DNA from: JBKQVT01 sp052139835
GTDB taxonomy: Bacteria; Planctomycetota; Planctomycetia; Pirellulales; Thermoguttaceae
Assembly: GCA_052139835.1 (NCBI GenBank)
Contig: JBKQVT010000174.1
Coordinates: 1-64,000, forward strand
DNA: 64,000 bases
Direction of reading: 5' to 3'
The translations under genes were made by a program, and so were the position numbers. The notes beneath the pieces were generated by a model. The model had not been told where the DNA came from. It saw only the letters and a program-made list of their open reading frames with translations, and did no database searches. Positions 1 through 7,693 of the stretch are shown here, piece by piece. The first letter of the stretch is position 1. Every line of letters starts with the position of its first letter.

Positions 1-13
1 ACTGCGATGGGCA

Positions 14-44
14 TCGACATCAACCACATCAAATCATGTATAAT
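14..44 (+). promoter_or_regulatory. Possible sigma70-type promoter
   Basis: A perfect TATAAT lies at 39-44, with TCGACA at 14-19 as a weak -35 candidate. The spacer is 19 bases, longer than the ideal 17. It sits about 105 bases before the first gene in the correct direction. This is a pattern match only. Confidence 0.3.
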
Positions 45-148
45 CTAACGTGCAGCCCGGCGCCCTATGGCCTTTCCCGACGCGGATTTACAGCATCGAG
101 ACGTGCCAAAGTGGCGCTGCCCAAATAATCAACGGCAGGAAACCCGTC

Positions 149-1129
149 ATGTGCCCGTCGTCGCTGGAAATTCCCGATCTCGCGCTGCTCTTGCGGCGGC
201 TGATTGCGCAGGTGCCCTCGGGCAAGGTCACCACCTGCGGCGCCCTGGCCGAGGCCCTGGGAAGCCCGACGGCCGCCCGCTGGGTCGGCCACTTCCTCCT
301 CCACCATCCCCATGCGGCCGACTGTGGCTGCCATCGCGTGGTCCGCGCCGGCGGCGTGCTGGGGCCCTATGTCGAGGGCGGCCCGGAGGGCAAACGCCGC
401 CGCCTGGCCGCCGAGGGCGTCGAGGTCCACGGTGAGGCGGTCGATCTGGACCGCTACGGTACGAATTGCTTCCGCTCGGATCGCCCCTTGGCGCGGCTGC
501 GGCGGCTCCAGGAAGCCCTGGCGGCCAAGGTCTCGCTGCGGCCGCCGCGGGCCGTGCCCCGCACCATCGGCGGCGTGGACGTCTCCTATCCCCGACCCGA
601 CGAAGGTGTGGCGGCCTACGCCCAGGTCCAACTCGACAGCGGCGAGTTGCTCTGGTCCAAAATCATCCGCCGCACCGTCGCCTTCCCCTACATCACCTCG
701 TTCTTGACCTTCCGCGAGCTGCCCATCCTCATGGACCTGCTGGGCGAAGTCCGCGCGGCCGGACAACTCGCCCCCGTGCTGCTGGTCGATGGCGCCGGCA
801 TCCTCCATCCCCGCCACGCCGGAATCGCCTCGCACCTGGGAGTCGCCGCACGTAGGCCGACCATCGGCGTCATCAAGAAGTTGCTCTGCGGCCGGGTCGA
901 TATCCAGCAGATGGCGGCGGGCGAGTCGCGGCCGGTGGTCCACGAGGACCAACTGGTCGGGGCGGCACTGCGGCCGACGGCGGGCAGTCGCCGGCCGATT
1001 TTCGTCTCCCCCGGCCATCGCGTGGACCTCGCCTTTGCCGAGCACGTCGTGCGGCAGTTGCTCTTGGGGCATCGCCTGCCGGAGCCGCTGTGGTGGGCCG
1101 ATCGCCTCAGCCGGCAAGATAGTGCTTAG
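149..1129 (+). CDS. Alkyltransferase-like (MGMT) domain fused to endonuclease V
   Basis: This is a probable bifunctional DNA-repair protein of 326 residues. The first ~100 residues match the DNA-binding/active-site domain of O6-alkylguanine-DNA alkyltransferase: VPSGKVTTCGALAEALG, the arginine-finger segment AARWVG, and CHRVV followed by GPYVEGG. The acceptor cysteine is present, but the usual Pro before it is Gly. The rest is endonuclease V, which cuts near deoxyinosine: GGVDVSY (first catalytic Asp), FRELP (Glu), LLVDGAGILHPRHAG (Asp, His), PTIGVIKKLL and SPGHRVDL. I chose ATG 149, which has AGGA about nine bases upstream. The frame stays open to an upstream ATG at 50, but those 33 residues match neither domain. 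The same fusion is known from the archaeon Ferroplasma acidarmanus. Confidence 0.9.
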   Translation: MCPSSLEIPDLALLLRRLIAQVPSGKVTTCGALAEALGSPTAARWVGHFLLHHPHAADCGCHRVVRAGGVLGPYVEGGPEGKRRRLAAEGVEVHGEAVDLDRYGTNCFRSDRPLARLRRLQEALAAKVSLRPPRAVPRTIGGVDVSYPRPDEGVAAYAQVQLDSGELLWSKIIRRTVAFPYITSFLTFRELPILMDLLGEVRAAGQLAPVLLVDGAGILHPRHAGIASHLGVAARRPTIGVIKKLLCGRVDIQQMAAGESRPVVHEDQLVGAALRPTAGSRRPIFVSPGHRVDLAFAEHVVRQLLLGHRLPEPLWWADRLSRQDSA

Positions 1130-1232
1130 AACTCAGTGCTTAGAAGATGGCATGGCCGACGGTGATTTTTTGTACCCCACCCGGGTGGTTGTGGCTTCTA
1201 AGTTCTAAGCTCTAAGCACTAAGTTCTAAGCT
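1121..1232. repeat. Iterated-unit inverted repeat
   Basis: The left arm repeats a unit like AGTGCTTAGAA. The right arm repeats CTAAG/TTCTAAGC units (about 1194-1232), which are its reverse complement. The arms would fold into an imperfect hairpin around a non-repetitive centre. The left arm overlaps the stop codon of the endonuclease V gene, so it may act as a terminator. Similar structures occur at 45610 and 62030. Confidence 0.6.
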
Positions 1233-1316
1233 CTTTGTCGGTTGTCTTCTCGCCTGTTTTCGGGTATGAATGATTATGGTGTCCTTTCCATCCGTCGCGT
1301 GAATCGGAGGTTCTCC

Positions 1317-1490
1317 ATGCCAGCGAAAGTCGATCCGGAGAAGTGTACCGGATGTGAAGAATGTGTCGCGTCCTGCCCCTTGGATTCCATCCAAATGAAG
1401 GAGGAGCACGCCATCGTCGATGAAACGACCTGCGGCGACTGCGGGGCCTGCGTGCCCATTTGCCCCAGCGAAGCGATCAGCATCGATTAG
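1317..1490 (+). CDS. Small 2[4Fe-4S] ferredoxin
   Basis: A 57-residue bacterial-type ferredoxin that should carry two [4Fe-4S] clusters as a soluble one-electron carrier. The two cluster motifs are CTGCEECVASCP and CGDCGACVPICP, in the standard CxxCxxCxxxCP arrangement, separated by a short strand-turn region. ATG 1317 is chosen because GGAGG at 1306-1310 is spaced six bases from it and the length is typical; an in-frame ATG at 1242 would add 25 residues without family similarity. It stands alone between repeats, so its redox partner cannot be read from the context. Confidence 0.93.
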   Translation: MPAKVDPEKCTGCEECVASCPLDSIQMKEEHAIVDETTCGDCGACVPICPSEAISID

Positions 1491-1575
1491 CCGCCCTCGG
1501 GCAGTTGCCGGTTTGAATTCCCACGGGCTGCGCGCCTGCGCAGCCCGTTTTCATTTCCGGTGGAGGGTCGCGCGC

Positions 1576-1671
1576 GGGTGCCACGACCATGCTTCGCATG
1601 GTGCCCGGCTTGTCCAGCAGTGTGGGCCTACCGTCGCCCCTGCACTGCTGGACAAGCCAGCAGTGACACCC
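1576..1671. repeat. Palindromic repeat element, GGGTGCCAC family
   Basis: The termini are GGGTGCCAC and the near-complement GTGACACCC. Inside, GGCTTGTCCAGCAGTG (1607-1622) is the exact reverse complement of CACTGCTGGACAAGCC (1643-1658). A nested palindrome, CCATGCTTCGCATGG, lies in the left half. The same core occurs as a perfect 30-base inverted repeat at 54792-54870. Confidence 0.8.
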
Positions 1672-1798
1672 GGCGCAGCTCGTCATGTTTCTTTCCTGCC
1701 GGCCAACTCTACCTCTTCCGCACAACCGGCCGGCCTTTTGGCGAATCCTCGCCCGCCGCGGTCCGAAACCCTCGACAACGCTCGCCGCGGGGGGAATA

Positions 1799-2572
1799 AT
1801 GAACGGCGCTATGCAGGATATTTTCGCCAGCCGCCGCTTCTTCATGCACCCGGCCCATGCGACCATTGGGATTGCGGCCGGGACCGCGGCCTGGCAAGCG
1901 TGCCGCGAGGTCGGCCGGTCTGCAAGCGAGGAGTTTTTGCAGGCGCAGCCGCGGCACGTCTGCCTGCTGGCCTCCGCCGGGCGGGGCCCGGAGCGACTGC
2001 TGGCGCGGCTCGTCGCCGAGCAGTTGCGGCAAAACGCCGCCGGCGATGGTGCGGCGCTGTCGGTCGAGCACTTGCGGCCCGCGACGCTGGAACTGGACTG
2101 CTGCGACTGCCTGGTCCTGCTGCCGGGAGAAATGGACCTGGAAGATTGGCAAGTGCGGTGCATCCGGCGCTACGCCCGCGGCGGCGGCGGCCTGGTGGTC
2201 TTGGACGTGGCGGGCCTGGCCTTTCCAGGCTGGCCCGGATTGGCCCGCGAGCTGACCGGCGGCCGCTATCGGCCGCCGCGCTCGGCCCAGCCCTGCGAGG
2301 TCATGCCGGTGGCCGCGGCCCGGCAGCATCCCATCCTGGCGGGCGTGGCGCCGTTTTGCTGCCGTACGGGACTGGCCGGCGTGGTCGAACTTGCCACCGA
2401 CGCGACCGTGCTGCTGACAGGCCGCGGCGGCGGCCGCACCGAGCCGGTGGCCTGGACCTGCCAGGATTCCGGCCGGATCTTCGCGACCACGCTGGGCGCC
2501 GGCGACGAGGTCTGCCACGCCGGCTTCTTGCGGCTTGTGGTCCGTGCGGTGACCTGGGCCTGCGAGGAGTAA
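1799..2572 (+). CDS. ThuA-like (glutamine-amidotransferase-like) protein
   Basis: A 257-residue protein with the ThuA/type 1 glutamine-amidotransferase-like fold. Family features in order are a hydrophobic strand ending CLVLLPGEMDLEDWQ, the glycine-rich turn YARGGGGLVVLD, the HPILAGVAPF segment that matches the family's HPI-x-G-hydrophobic motif, and a C-terminal GRIFATTLGAG followed by a helix ending AVTWACEE. Enzymatic function is not established for most ThuA-like proteins; many occur in sugar-utilisation loci, but no such neighbours are seen here. ATG 1799 is preceded by a G-rich ribosome site at 1788-1794. An in-frame ATG at 1685 would extend the protein into the repeat element, so it is not used. 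Confidence 0.7.
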   Translation: MNGAMQDIFASRRFFMHPAHATIGIAAGTAAWQACREVGRSASEEFLQAQPRHVCLLASAGRGPERLLARLVAEQLRQNAAGDGAALSVEHLRPATLELDCCDCLVLLPGEMDLEDWQVRCIRRYARGGGGLVVLDVAGLAFPGWPGLARELTGGRYRPPRSAQPCEVMPVAAARQHPILAGVAPFCCRTGLAGVVELATDATVLLTGRGGGRTEPVAWTCQDSGRIFATTLGAGDEVCHAGFLRLVVRAVTWACEE

Positions 2573-2606
2573 GGCGGAGGGCGGAAGGGGGCAAGAATGT
2601 CGCTGT

Positions 2607-2631
2607 GTGCCACTGGCTTTGCCAGTGCCAC
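2607..2631. terminator. Hairpin between convergent genes
   Basis: CACTGGC and GCCAGTG form a perfect 7-bp stem with a TTT loop, extended by three pairs after a C-C mismatch. It lies between the convergent ThuA-like gene and the small membrane-protein gene, so it could serve both. There is no T-tract, so activity is uncertain. Confidence 0.45.
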
Positions 2632-2632
2632 G

Positions 2633-2917
2633 CTACGCGGCCTTCCGCAATTGCCTCGCCCAGAGCGTCAGCCAGATGACCAGCAACGCCAGCAGCCACA
2701 AGCTGAACTTGAGGACCGCGATGGCCCAGAACCACACGCGCTGGACGAAGGCCCAATCGAACCCCGGCCCCCACATGGACAACAGCCAGGCGGGCCGAGC
2801 CGACATGACGGCCAGGTAGATGACCCATTGCAGGGTGATGAATCCTACGGCGATCAGCAATGTCCACCATCCGGCGACCGCGGCGGCCCGAACTCTCTGC
2901 TGAAAAACGTCATTCAT
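2633..2917 (-). CDS. Small two-helix membrane protein
   Basis: A 94-residue protein of unknown function. It has two hydrophobic helices: one around residues 15-38 (rich in aromatic residues, WWTLLIAVGFITLQW) and one around 62-86 (FWAIAVLKFSLWLLALLVIW), with a short tryptophan-rich loop between them and a basic C-terminus. The start ATG at 2917 is preceded on the minus strand by AGGGAAG at a good distance. I recognise no family. The gene is convergent with the ThuA-like gene and divergent from the SpoIIAA-like gene. Confidence 0.65.
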   Translation of the reverse strand: MNDVFQQRVRAAAVAGWWTLLIAVGFITLQWVIYLAVMSARPAWLLSMWGPGFDWAFVQRVWFWAIAVLKFSLWLLALLVIWLTLWARQLRKAA

Positions 2918-3001
2918 GGCAACTTCCCTTTCAGGGGCTATTCGCGGATGCCCACCCCTCTATTATTATACTGGGCGAAGTTCTTCTGAGGAGACAAGGC
3001 C

Positions 3002-3361
3002 ATGATCGAGACAATCGAGACGGGTTCTCCGAAGCTGGTCGGCTTCAAGCTCAGCGGCAAGCTGCACGACGAGGACTACAAGTCCTTCGTGCCCAAGATG
3101 GAAGCCGTGGTGGCCGCCGAGGGGAAGGTGAGGCTGCTGGCCCAGTTCGAGGATTTCCACGGCTGGGACTTGCACGCCGCCTGGGACGACTTCAAGTTCG
3201 GCCTGAAGCATTATTCCGCCTTCGAGCGGATCGCCATGGTGGGCGACCGCAAGTGGGAGCAGTGGATGGCCGCCTTCTGCAAGCCCTTCACCAAGGCGGC
3301 CGTGAAGTATTTCGACGCCTCCGAAGTCGACGCCGCCTGGGAGTGGTTGCGGGAAAGCTGA
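3002..3361 (+). CDS. SpoIIAA/STAS-like protein
   Basis: A 119-residue cytosolic protein of the SpoIIAA-like (STAS-fold) family. Recognisable segments are FKLSGKLHDEDYKSF near the N-terminus, a central strand ending LLAQFEDFHGWD, then RIAMVGDRKWEQWM and a C-terminal KYFDASEVDAAWEWL. This family of small stand-alone proteins is widespread and mostly uncharacterised; a link to membrane or lipid interaction has been proposed for relatives but nothing here tests it. The length is typical for the family. GAGGAGA lies at the proper distance before ATG 3002. Confidence 0.8.
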   Translation: MIETIETGSPKLVGFKLSGKLHDEDYKSFVPKMEAVVAAEGKVRLLAQFEDFHGWDLHAAWDDFKFGLKHYSAFERIAMVGDRKWEQWMAAFCKPFTKAAVKYFDASEVDAAWEWLRES

Positions 3362-3603
3362 GTGCCGCCCCATGCCCGACCCTGGGGACACAATGCGGGA
3401 AGTCCAACGCATGGCGGATCGGGTCTGCACCCTGGTCCTCAGCAGTGACCTCTTCCCGTGAGGTTGACGCGGAACTCCTGCTGGCTTCCTTGTGTTGGCG
3501 TTGGCACAGCATTATACTCGGCTGTGCAACGCGATCCGGGCCTGGACGCAGGCCTTCTCCGATAGTCCCCCTAGGCCGAAGGGCACCCAAGGGGTATCCG
3601 GCA

Positions 3604-3652
3604 CGTTTTTCGGCCCCGACCATGCTCCGCATGGTGCCCGGGCCGAAAAACG
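3604..3652. repeat. Strong hairpin in a 355-base gap
   Basis: CGTTTTTCGGCC (3604-3615) pairs perfectly with GGCCGAAAAACG (3641-3652). An inner palindrome, CCATGCTCCGCATGG (3620-3634), is the same unit as in the element at 1576-1671. The surrounding gap 3362-3716 has no convincing gene. The stem's T- and A-runs would give terminator-like structures in both directions. Confidence 0.65.
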
Positions 3653-3716
3653 AGCCAGTCCCCGGCCCGTCGGCGACGGCATAGGGGCCGGTCCCCGCTG
3701 CTGATGGGAGCGTGCA

Positions 3717-5294
3717 ATGGACGATCAAGACAGGACCAAGGAGCAACTGCTTGCCGAACTGGCGGCCTTGCGGCAACGCGTCGGCGCGCTGGAGCAGACG
3801 GAGGAAAGACTGCGCATCGGCCAGCGGACGTTGCGAACGCTGATCGATGCCAGCCCCGAGGTCATCGTGTTGGCGGACACGGAGGGGACGATCTTGATTG
3901 CCAATGAGACGGCGGCGCGTCGTCTGGGCACAACCGTGGATGAGCTTACCGGCCAGGGGCTAGGCACCTTCGTGACCCCGGAGGTGGCCGCAAAAAGAAT
4001 GAAGCGTCTCCAGGAGGTGATTCGCACGGGCAAGGCGGTCCGTTTCGAGGATCAGCGATCCGGGTGGTATTTCGAGATCGCCATGCACCCGGTCTTCGAC
4101 GAACAGGGAAAGATTGCCGCCGTGGCGATCCTCGCCATCGACCGGACCGACCGGAAACGGGCGGAAACGGCCTTGCAACAGGCCCACGACGAGTTGGAGC
4201 GGCGCGTCGCGGAGCGCACCGCCGCACTGACCAGGGCGAACGAGGAACTTACCGTTTTTCGCCGCTTCGCGGAGGCCTCGGGCGAGGGTTTTGGAATGTC
4301 GGATTTGGATGGCCGCATCGTCTACGTGAACTCCACCCTTTGCCGGCTCTTTGGCGAAACGACGCCGCAAGATGTCATCGGCCAGCAAGTATCCGCTTAC
4401 TACCCGGAAGAATACCTGTCGCAACGGAACAAGGAAATGCTTCCCGCCGTGCTGCGGGAAGGAGGATCCTGGCACGCTGAACAGATGGTCTTGCCGCGCG
4501 AGGGGGAACCGATCCTGACCCTGCAGAGCACCTTCTTGATTCGGGACGAGGGCGGGAATCCCTTTCGGATCGCGGTGGTGATCAGCGACATCACCGAACG
4601 CAAGCGGGCCGAGGAGGCGCTGCGCACAGAGCATCGCACCCTCAAGTACCTGCTGCAATCCAGCGACCATGAACGGCAACTCATCGCCTACGAAATCCAC
4701 GACGGCCTGGCCCAATACCTTGCCGGCGCCCTCATGCAGTTCGATGTCTACGCGCACCTCAAAAAGACGAAGCCAAAGGATGCGGCCAAGGCTTACGATG
4801 CCGGAGTGACCATGCTGCGGCAAGGCCATTTCGAGGCGCGGCGGCTGATCAGCGGCTTGAGACCGCCGATTCTCGATGAAGAGGGCATCGTGGCGGCGAT
4901 TGCCCATTTGGTGGGCGAGGTGCGGCGGAAGAAAGGGCCCAAGATCGAGTATGGCAGCAGGGTCAAGTTTCAGCGGTTGGCTCCCATCTTGGAGAATGCC
5001 GTGTACCGCATTGCCCAGGAGGCCCTCACGAATGCCTGCAAACACAGTCAGAGCAAGACGGTCAGGATAACATTGGCGCAACGCGGCGACCGGCTGCGGA
5101 TCGAGGTCCACGACCGAGGCGTCGGCTTCCGGCCCGAGGATATCAAGGAAGGTCAGTTCGGGTTGGCCGGCATCCGCGAACGGGCCAGGTTGCTCGGGGG
5201 CAAGGCCACTGTCGAGAGCAAAGTCGGCAAGGGGACGCGGGTCGTGGTCGAGTTGCCGATCGTGCCCCGAAGGGACGAGGAGGAAACGGAGTAG
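3717..5294 (+). CDS. Soluble PAS-PAS sensor histidine kinase (NarX/DegS type)
   Basis: A 525-residue sensor kinase. It starts with a short coiled coil, then PAS 1 (about 38-150, ending in an RTDRKRAE-type PAC tail), a second coiled coil, PAS 2 (about 180-300, ending ISDITERKRAEE), a HisKA_3 dimerisation domain and a HATPase_c domain. The phosphoacceptor is His328 in YEIHDGLAQYL. The ATP-binding boxes are QEALTNACKHS, DRGVGF and FGLAGIRERARLLGG. No membrane helix is visible, so it probably senses an intracellular signal through PAS. HisKA_3 kinases usually pair with LuxR/NarL-type regulators; none is adjacent. GGGAGC precedes ATG 3717. Confidence 0.93.
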   Translation: MDDQDRTKEQLLAELAALRQRVGALEQTEERLRIGQRTLRTLIDASPEVIVLADTEGTILIANETAARRLGTTVDELTGQGLGTFVTPEVAAKRMKRLQEVIRTGKAVRFEDQRSGWYFEIAMHPVFDEQGKIAAVAILAIDRTDRKRAETALQQAHDELERRVAERTAALTRANEELTVFRRFAEASGEGFGMSDLDGRIVYVNSTLCRLFGETTPQDVIGQQVSAYYPEEYLSQRNKEMLPAVLREGGSWHAEQMVLPREGEPILTLQSTFLIRDEGGNPFRIAVVISDITERKRAEEALRTEHRTLKYLLQSSDHERQLIAYEIHDGLAQYLAGALMQFDVYAHLKKTKPKDAAKAYDAGVTMLRQGHFEARRLISGLRPPILDEEGIVAAIAHLVGEVRRKKGPKIEYGSRVKFQRLAPILENAVYRIAQEALTNACKHSQSKTVRITLAQRGDRLRIEVHDRGVGFRPEDIKEGQFGLAGIRERARLLGGKATVESKVGKGTRVVVELPIVPRRDEEETE

Positions 5295-5400
5295 GACGAA
5301 TAAGGGGATGAGTCCAATTAAGGTGGTTGTCTCGGCCCCAGTTGACTCCACCGCCAGGGAGCGTAGACTGATGGGCATTACCGGTTCTGGAGTCCAAGCT

Positions 5401-5814
5401 ATGAAATCGATCCTCATCGCCGTCCTTTTTCTTTCCCTTCCCGCCCTTGCCGCCGAGAAGCACGACGAGGCCGAGAAGCAGGCCGTTGCCGCCGCCGAGT
5501 CCTGGCTTGCCCTCGTCGATGATGGCAAATACACCGAGAGTTGGGATGCCGCAGCCGACTACCTCAAGAGCGTCGTCACCAAGGACGATTTCGTGAAGTC
5601 CTTGAACGCCGCTCGCAAGCCGCTGGGCAAGCTCAAGTCCAGGGAAGTCAAGTCCAAGGAATACCGAACGAGCCTGTCCGGCGCTCCCGATGGCCAGTAT
5701 GTTGTGATCCAGTTCAAGACCTCGCTGGAGAATAAGAAGTCGGCCATCGAAACCGTGACGCCCATGCTCGACAAGGATGGGAAGTGGCGGGTGAGCGGCT
5801 ACTACATCAGGTGA
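5401..5814 (+). CDS. DUF4019 family exported protein
   Basis: A 137-residue protein with a cleavable signal peptide (residues 1-18, hydrophobic core ending PALAA) followed by a DUF4019 domain. Family features are AESWLALVDDGKYTESWD near the N-terminus, the ARKPLGKLKSRE segment, GQYVVIQFKT, and a C-terminus ending KWRVSGYYIR. The domain has no assigned activity. ATG 5401 is used because it begins the signal peptide and GGAG lies about eight bases upstream; in-frame starts further upstream would bury the signal peptide. Its last codons are also found as a remnant at 41390-41415, in front of the second DinB gene. Confidence 0.85.
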   Translation: MKSILIAVLFLSLPALAAEKHDEAEKQAVAAAESWLALVDDGKYTESWDAAADYLKSVVTKDDFVKSLNAARKPLGKLKSREVKSKEYRTSLSGAPDGQYVVIQFKTSLENKKSAIETVTPMLDKDGKWRVSGYYIR

Positions 5815-5858
5815 CAGGGCCTTGGAAGATGGGAGCGATTTACGTTAGGTTCTTTGCT
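5807..5858 (+). promoter_or_regulatory. 52-base leader identical to the one at 41408-41459
   Basis: This stretch runs from the last DUF4019 codons through the gap into the TTG region of the DinB gene. It is identical base for base to 41408-41459, although the downstream coding parts of the two copies differ at roughly one base in ten. That suggests selection on the leader or recent gene conversion. Its role is unknown. Confidence 0.5.
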
Positions 5859-6486
5859 AGAGTTGGTCATCGATGCGTTTGTCGCCGTCGCCGAGTGGGC
5901 AGATTGGCGGGGCCGACGGCGAATCAAGTGCCCTGCGTGTTGGCAGAGCATCTCCCGACAAGCCCTCACCTGCCCACACTGCGGTTGGTCGCCGTTCAAC
6001 ACGAACTTGGAGGACATTCCCATGAACTCACCAATCGACAACTACCTCGACGGCCCCCAAGTGCTGCGAAAGGCCGTGGCGGGGATGACGCCGGAGCAAC
6101 TCGCTGCCCGCCCCATCCCCGGCAAGTGGTCCACGCTGGAGGTCGTCTGCCACCTGGCCGACTTCGAGATCGTCTATGCCGACCGGATCAAACGGGTGAT
6201 TGCCGAAGATGAGCCGACTCTTTTCGGCGGCGACCCGGGCGCCTTCGCCGCACGCTTGGCCTATCATGACCGGCAAGCCGAAGAGGAACTCCAACTCATC
6301 GAACTGGTCCGCACGCAGGTGGCGCGGATTCTTCGCACGCTCAAGCCCAAGGAGTTTCAACGTCACGGTATCCACTCGGAGTTCGGGCCGCTGACGCTGG
6401 AAACGCTGCTGCAACGAATCACCGGCCACATCCCCCACCACGTCCGATTCATCGACGAGAAGCGGAAGGCGTTGGCCCAGACGTGA
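5854..6486 (+). CDS. DinB-family protein with N-terminal zinc ribbon, copy A
   Basis: A four-helix DinB-like domain (DinB_2; about residues 57-205) with MNSPIDNYLDGPQVLRKAV, PGKWSTLEVVCHLADFE and HIPHHVRFIDEKRKAL. The conserved histidines match the metal-binding sites of the DinB/YfiT fold, whose members include thiol-dependent transferases; the substrate is unknown. Upstream and in frame is a four-cysteine ribbon, CPACW and CPHCG, about 17 residues apart. The longest start is TTG 5854. ATG 6022 has a much better ribosome site (GGAGGA at 6009-6014) and would give a DinB-only protein of 154 residues. The ribbon cysteines are kept in the duplicate at 41455, so I keep the long form, but the start is unresolved. 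Confidence 0.8.
   Translation: MLELVIDAFVAVAEWADWRGRRRIKCPACWQSISRQALTCPHCGWSPFNTNLEDIPMNSPIDNYLDGPQVLRKAVAGMTPEQLAARPIPGKWSTLEVVCHLADFEIVYADRIKRVIAEDEPTLFGGDPGAFAARLAYHDRQAEEELQLIELVRTQVARILRTLKPKEFQRHGIHSEFGPLTLETLLQRITGHIPHHVRFIDEKRKALAQT
6009..6014 (+). promoter_or_regulatory. Internal ribosome-binding site for short DinB start
   Basis: GGAGGA lies seven bases before ATG 6022. It would allow translation of the DinB domain without the zinc ribbon. The equivalent site, GGAGGA, is conserved before ATG 41623 in the second copy. Confidence 0.5.
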
Positions 6487-6518
6487 CGCCGGAGTCCCGT
6501 TGCCGCCGGTCGATGGCG

Positions 6519-6537
6519 TCTGGCGGTTCAACGGATG
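6519..6537 (+). pseudogene. Remnant of a tspO 3' end
   Basis: TCTGGCGGTTCAACGG-A-TGA matches the last codons of the intact tspO at 42638-42656 (Ile-Trp-Arg-Phe-Asn-Gly-stop) with one difference. The preceding bases match the junction just after the second DinB gene. An internal deletion has therefore removed nearly all of tspO from this copy. Confidence 0.75.
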
Positions 6538-6660
6538 AGTGGGAGAAATAGAGACTAGGAGAAATGAGGTGGCCAATGCCAATGGAAACACGCCACACAT
6601 TCGGCAAGGTGCGGGGCCGCCCAAGAAACGACGCCAGCCCGCGGAAACCAAGGGCTTGCG

Positions 6661-6705
6661 GAGTGCCCCCATACAGGACTCAAACCTGCGACTTCCTGAT
6701 GGCGT
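6661..6705 (-). pseudogene. tRNA 3'-half remnant
   Basis: On the minus strand this reads as a T-arm (GCAGG, loop TTTGAGT, CCTGT) followed by an acceptor-like ATGGGGGCA. It occupies the position of the tRNA-Lys 3' half at 42864 in the right-hand copy, with a shared flank (CCCAAGAAACGACG...AAACCAAGGGCTT). The D-arm and anticodon stem are gone. The sequence differs enough that it may derive from a different tRNA. Confidence 0.6.
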
Positions 6706-6717
6706 TTGCCGATCGTA

Positions 6718-7693
6718 TCACCACCCTATCTCGGCCTTCGGCAGCGCCTGCTGAAGATCCTTCACGCCCGCCGCCGTGACCTTGGTGTGGACGACGTCCA
6801 GCCTTTGCAGTTGCGACATTCCTTTGAGGTGCTTCAGCCCGGCGTCGCTGACCGCGGTGCCGTCGAGGTGCAGGCGCTGGAGTTCGGGCAAGGCCGCGAG
6901 GTATTTCAGCCCGGCGTCGCCGACCTTGGTGTTTTCGAGGCTCAGTTGCGTCAGATGGGTCAAACCCCTGAGGTATTGCAGCCCGGCGTCGCTGACCTTG
7001 GTGTTCCAAAGCATGAGCACGTGGAGCTGGGTCAATCCTTTGAGGCTGGCCAGGCCGGCGTCGCCGACGGCGGTGCCCTCGAGGTAGAGCGCTTGAAGTT
7101 GGGTCAATCCCTTGAGGTGTTCCATCCCCGCGTCGCTGACCGCGGCGCCGCTGAGTGTCAGGGCCTGGAGTTGAGTCAATCCCCTGAGGTGTGCCAGCCC
7201 GGCGTCGCCGACCTTGGTCTGGCCGATGTCGAGGCGCTCGAGTTGGCTCATTCCGGCGAGGTATTTCAGCCCGGCGTCGCCGACGTTGGTGCCGTAGAGT
7301 GACAGGTTTTGGAGTTGCGTCATTCCGGCGAGGTATTGCATCCCGGCGTCGCCGACCTTGGTGCGCCAGAGATTCAGGCGTCGGAGTTGGGTCAAAGCCT
7401 TGAGGTGTTTCAGTCCGGCGCCGGTCACGTTGGTGCTCTCAAGGTTCAGCACCTGGAGTTGAGTCAATCCCTCCAGGGGTTCCAGCCCGGCGTCGTCGAT
7501 CTTGGTGCTGCTGAGGTCGAGTGTTTGGAGTTGGGTCAATTTGTCCAGGCCCTTCAAAGCGGCGTTGGTGGTCCTGCTGCCGTGGAGGTCCAGTGCGCGG
7601 GTTTGAGGCAATCCCTCGAGGTGTCCCAGTCCGCCGCTGCGGACCTTGGTGCCATCGAGGTCGAGCTTTTCGAGGCGGGTCAGCCCCTTGAGT
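6718..7693 (-). pseudogene. C-terminal part of a frameshifted leucine-rich-repeat gene
   Basis: This is the continuation, in a different frame, of the repeat protein that starts at 9203. It has about 13 more 24-residue repeats of the type GLTQLQ-x-L-x-L-x-x-TKVGDAGL, ending DLQQALPKAEIGW. The break is a single missing base near 7693: other repeats read CTTGAGGTGTT on the plus strand, here CTTGAGTGTT. Restoring one base joins both parts into one ~828-residue protein. The open frame runs on upstream to 7884, but the first ~60 residues of that extension are off-frame and not repeat-like. A sequencing error is possible. Confidence 0.75.

Noticed and set aside
2860..3684. A 274-residue plus-strand frame overlapping the SpoIIAA-like gene
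   Set aside because: It is a shifted frame of the SpoIIAA-like gene that runs on into a hairpin-containing gap, and it has no domain similarity.
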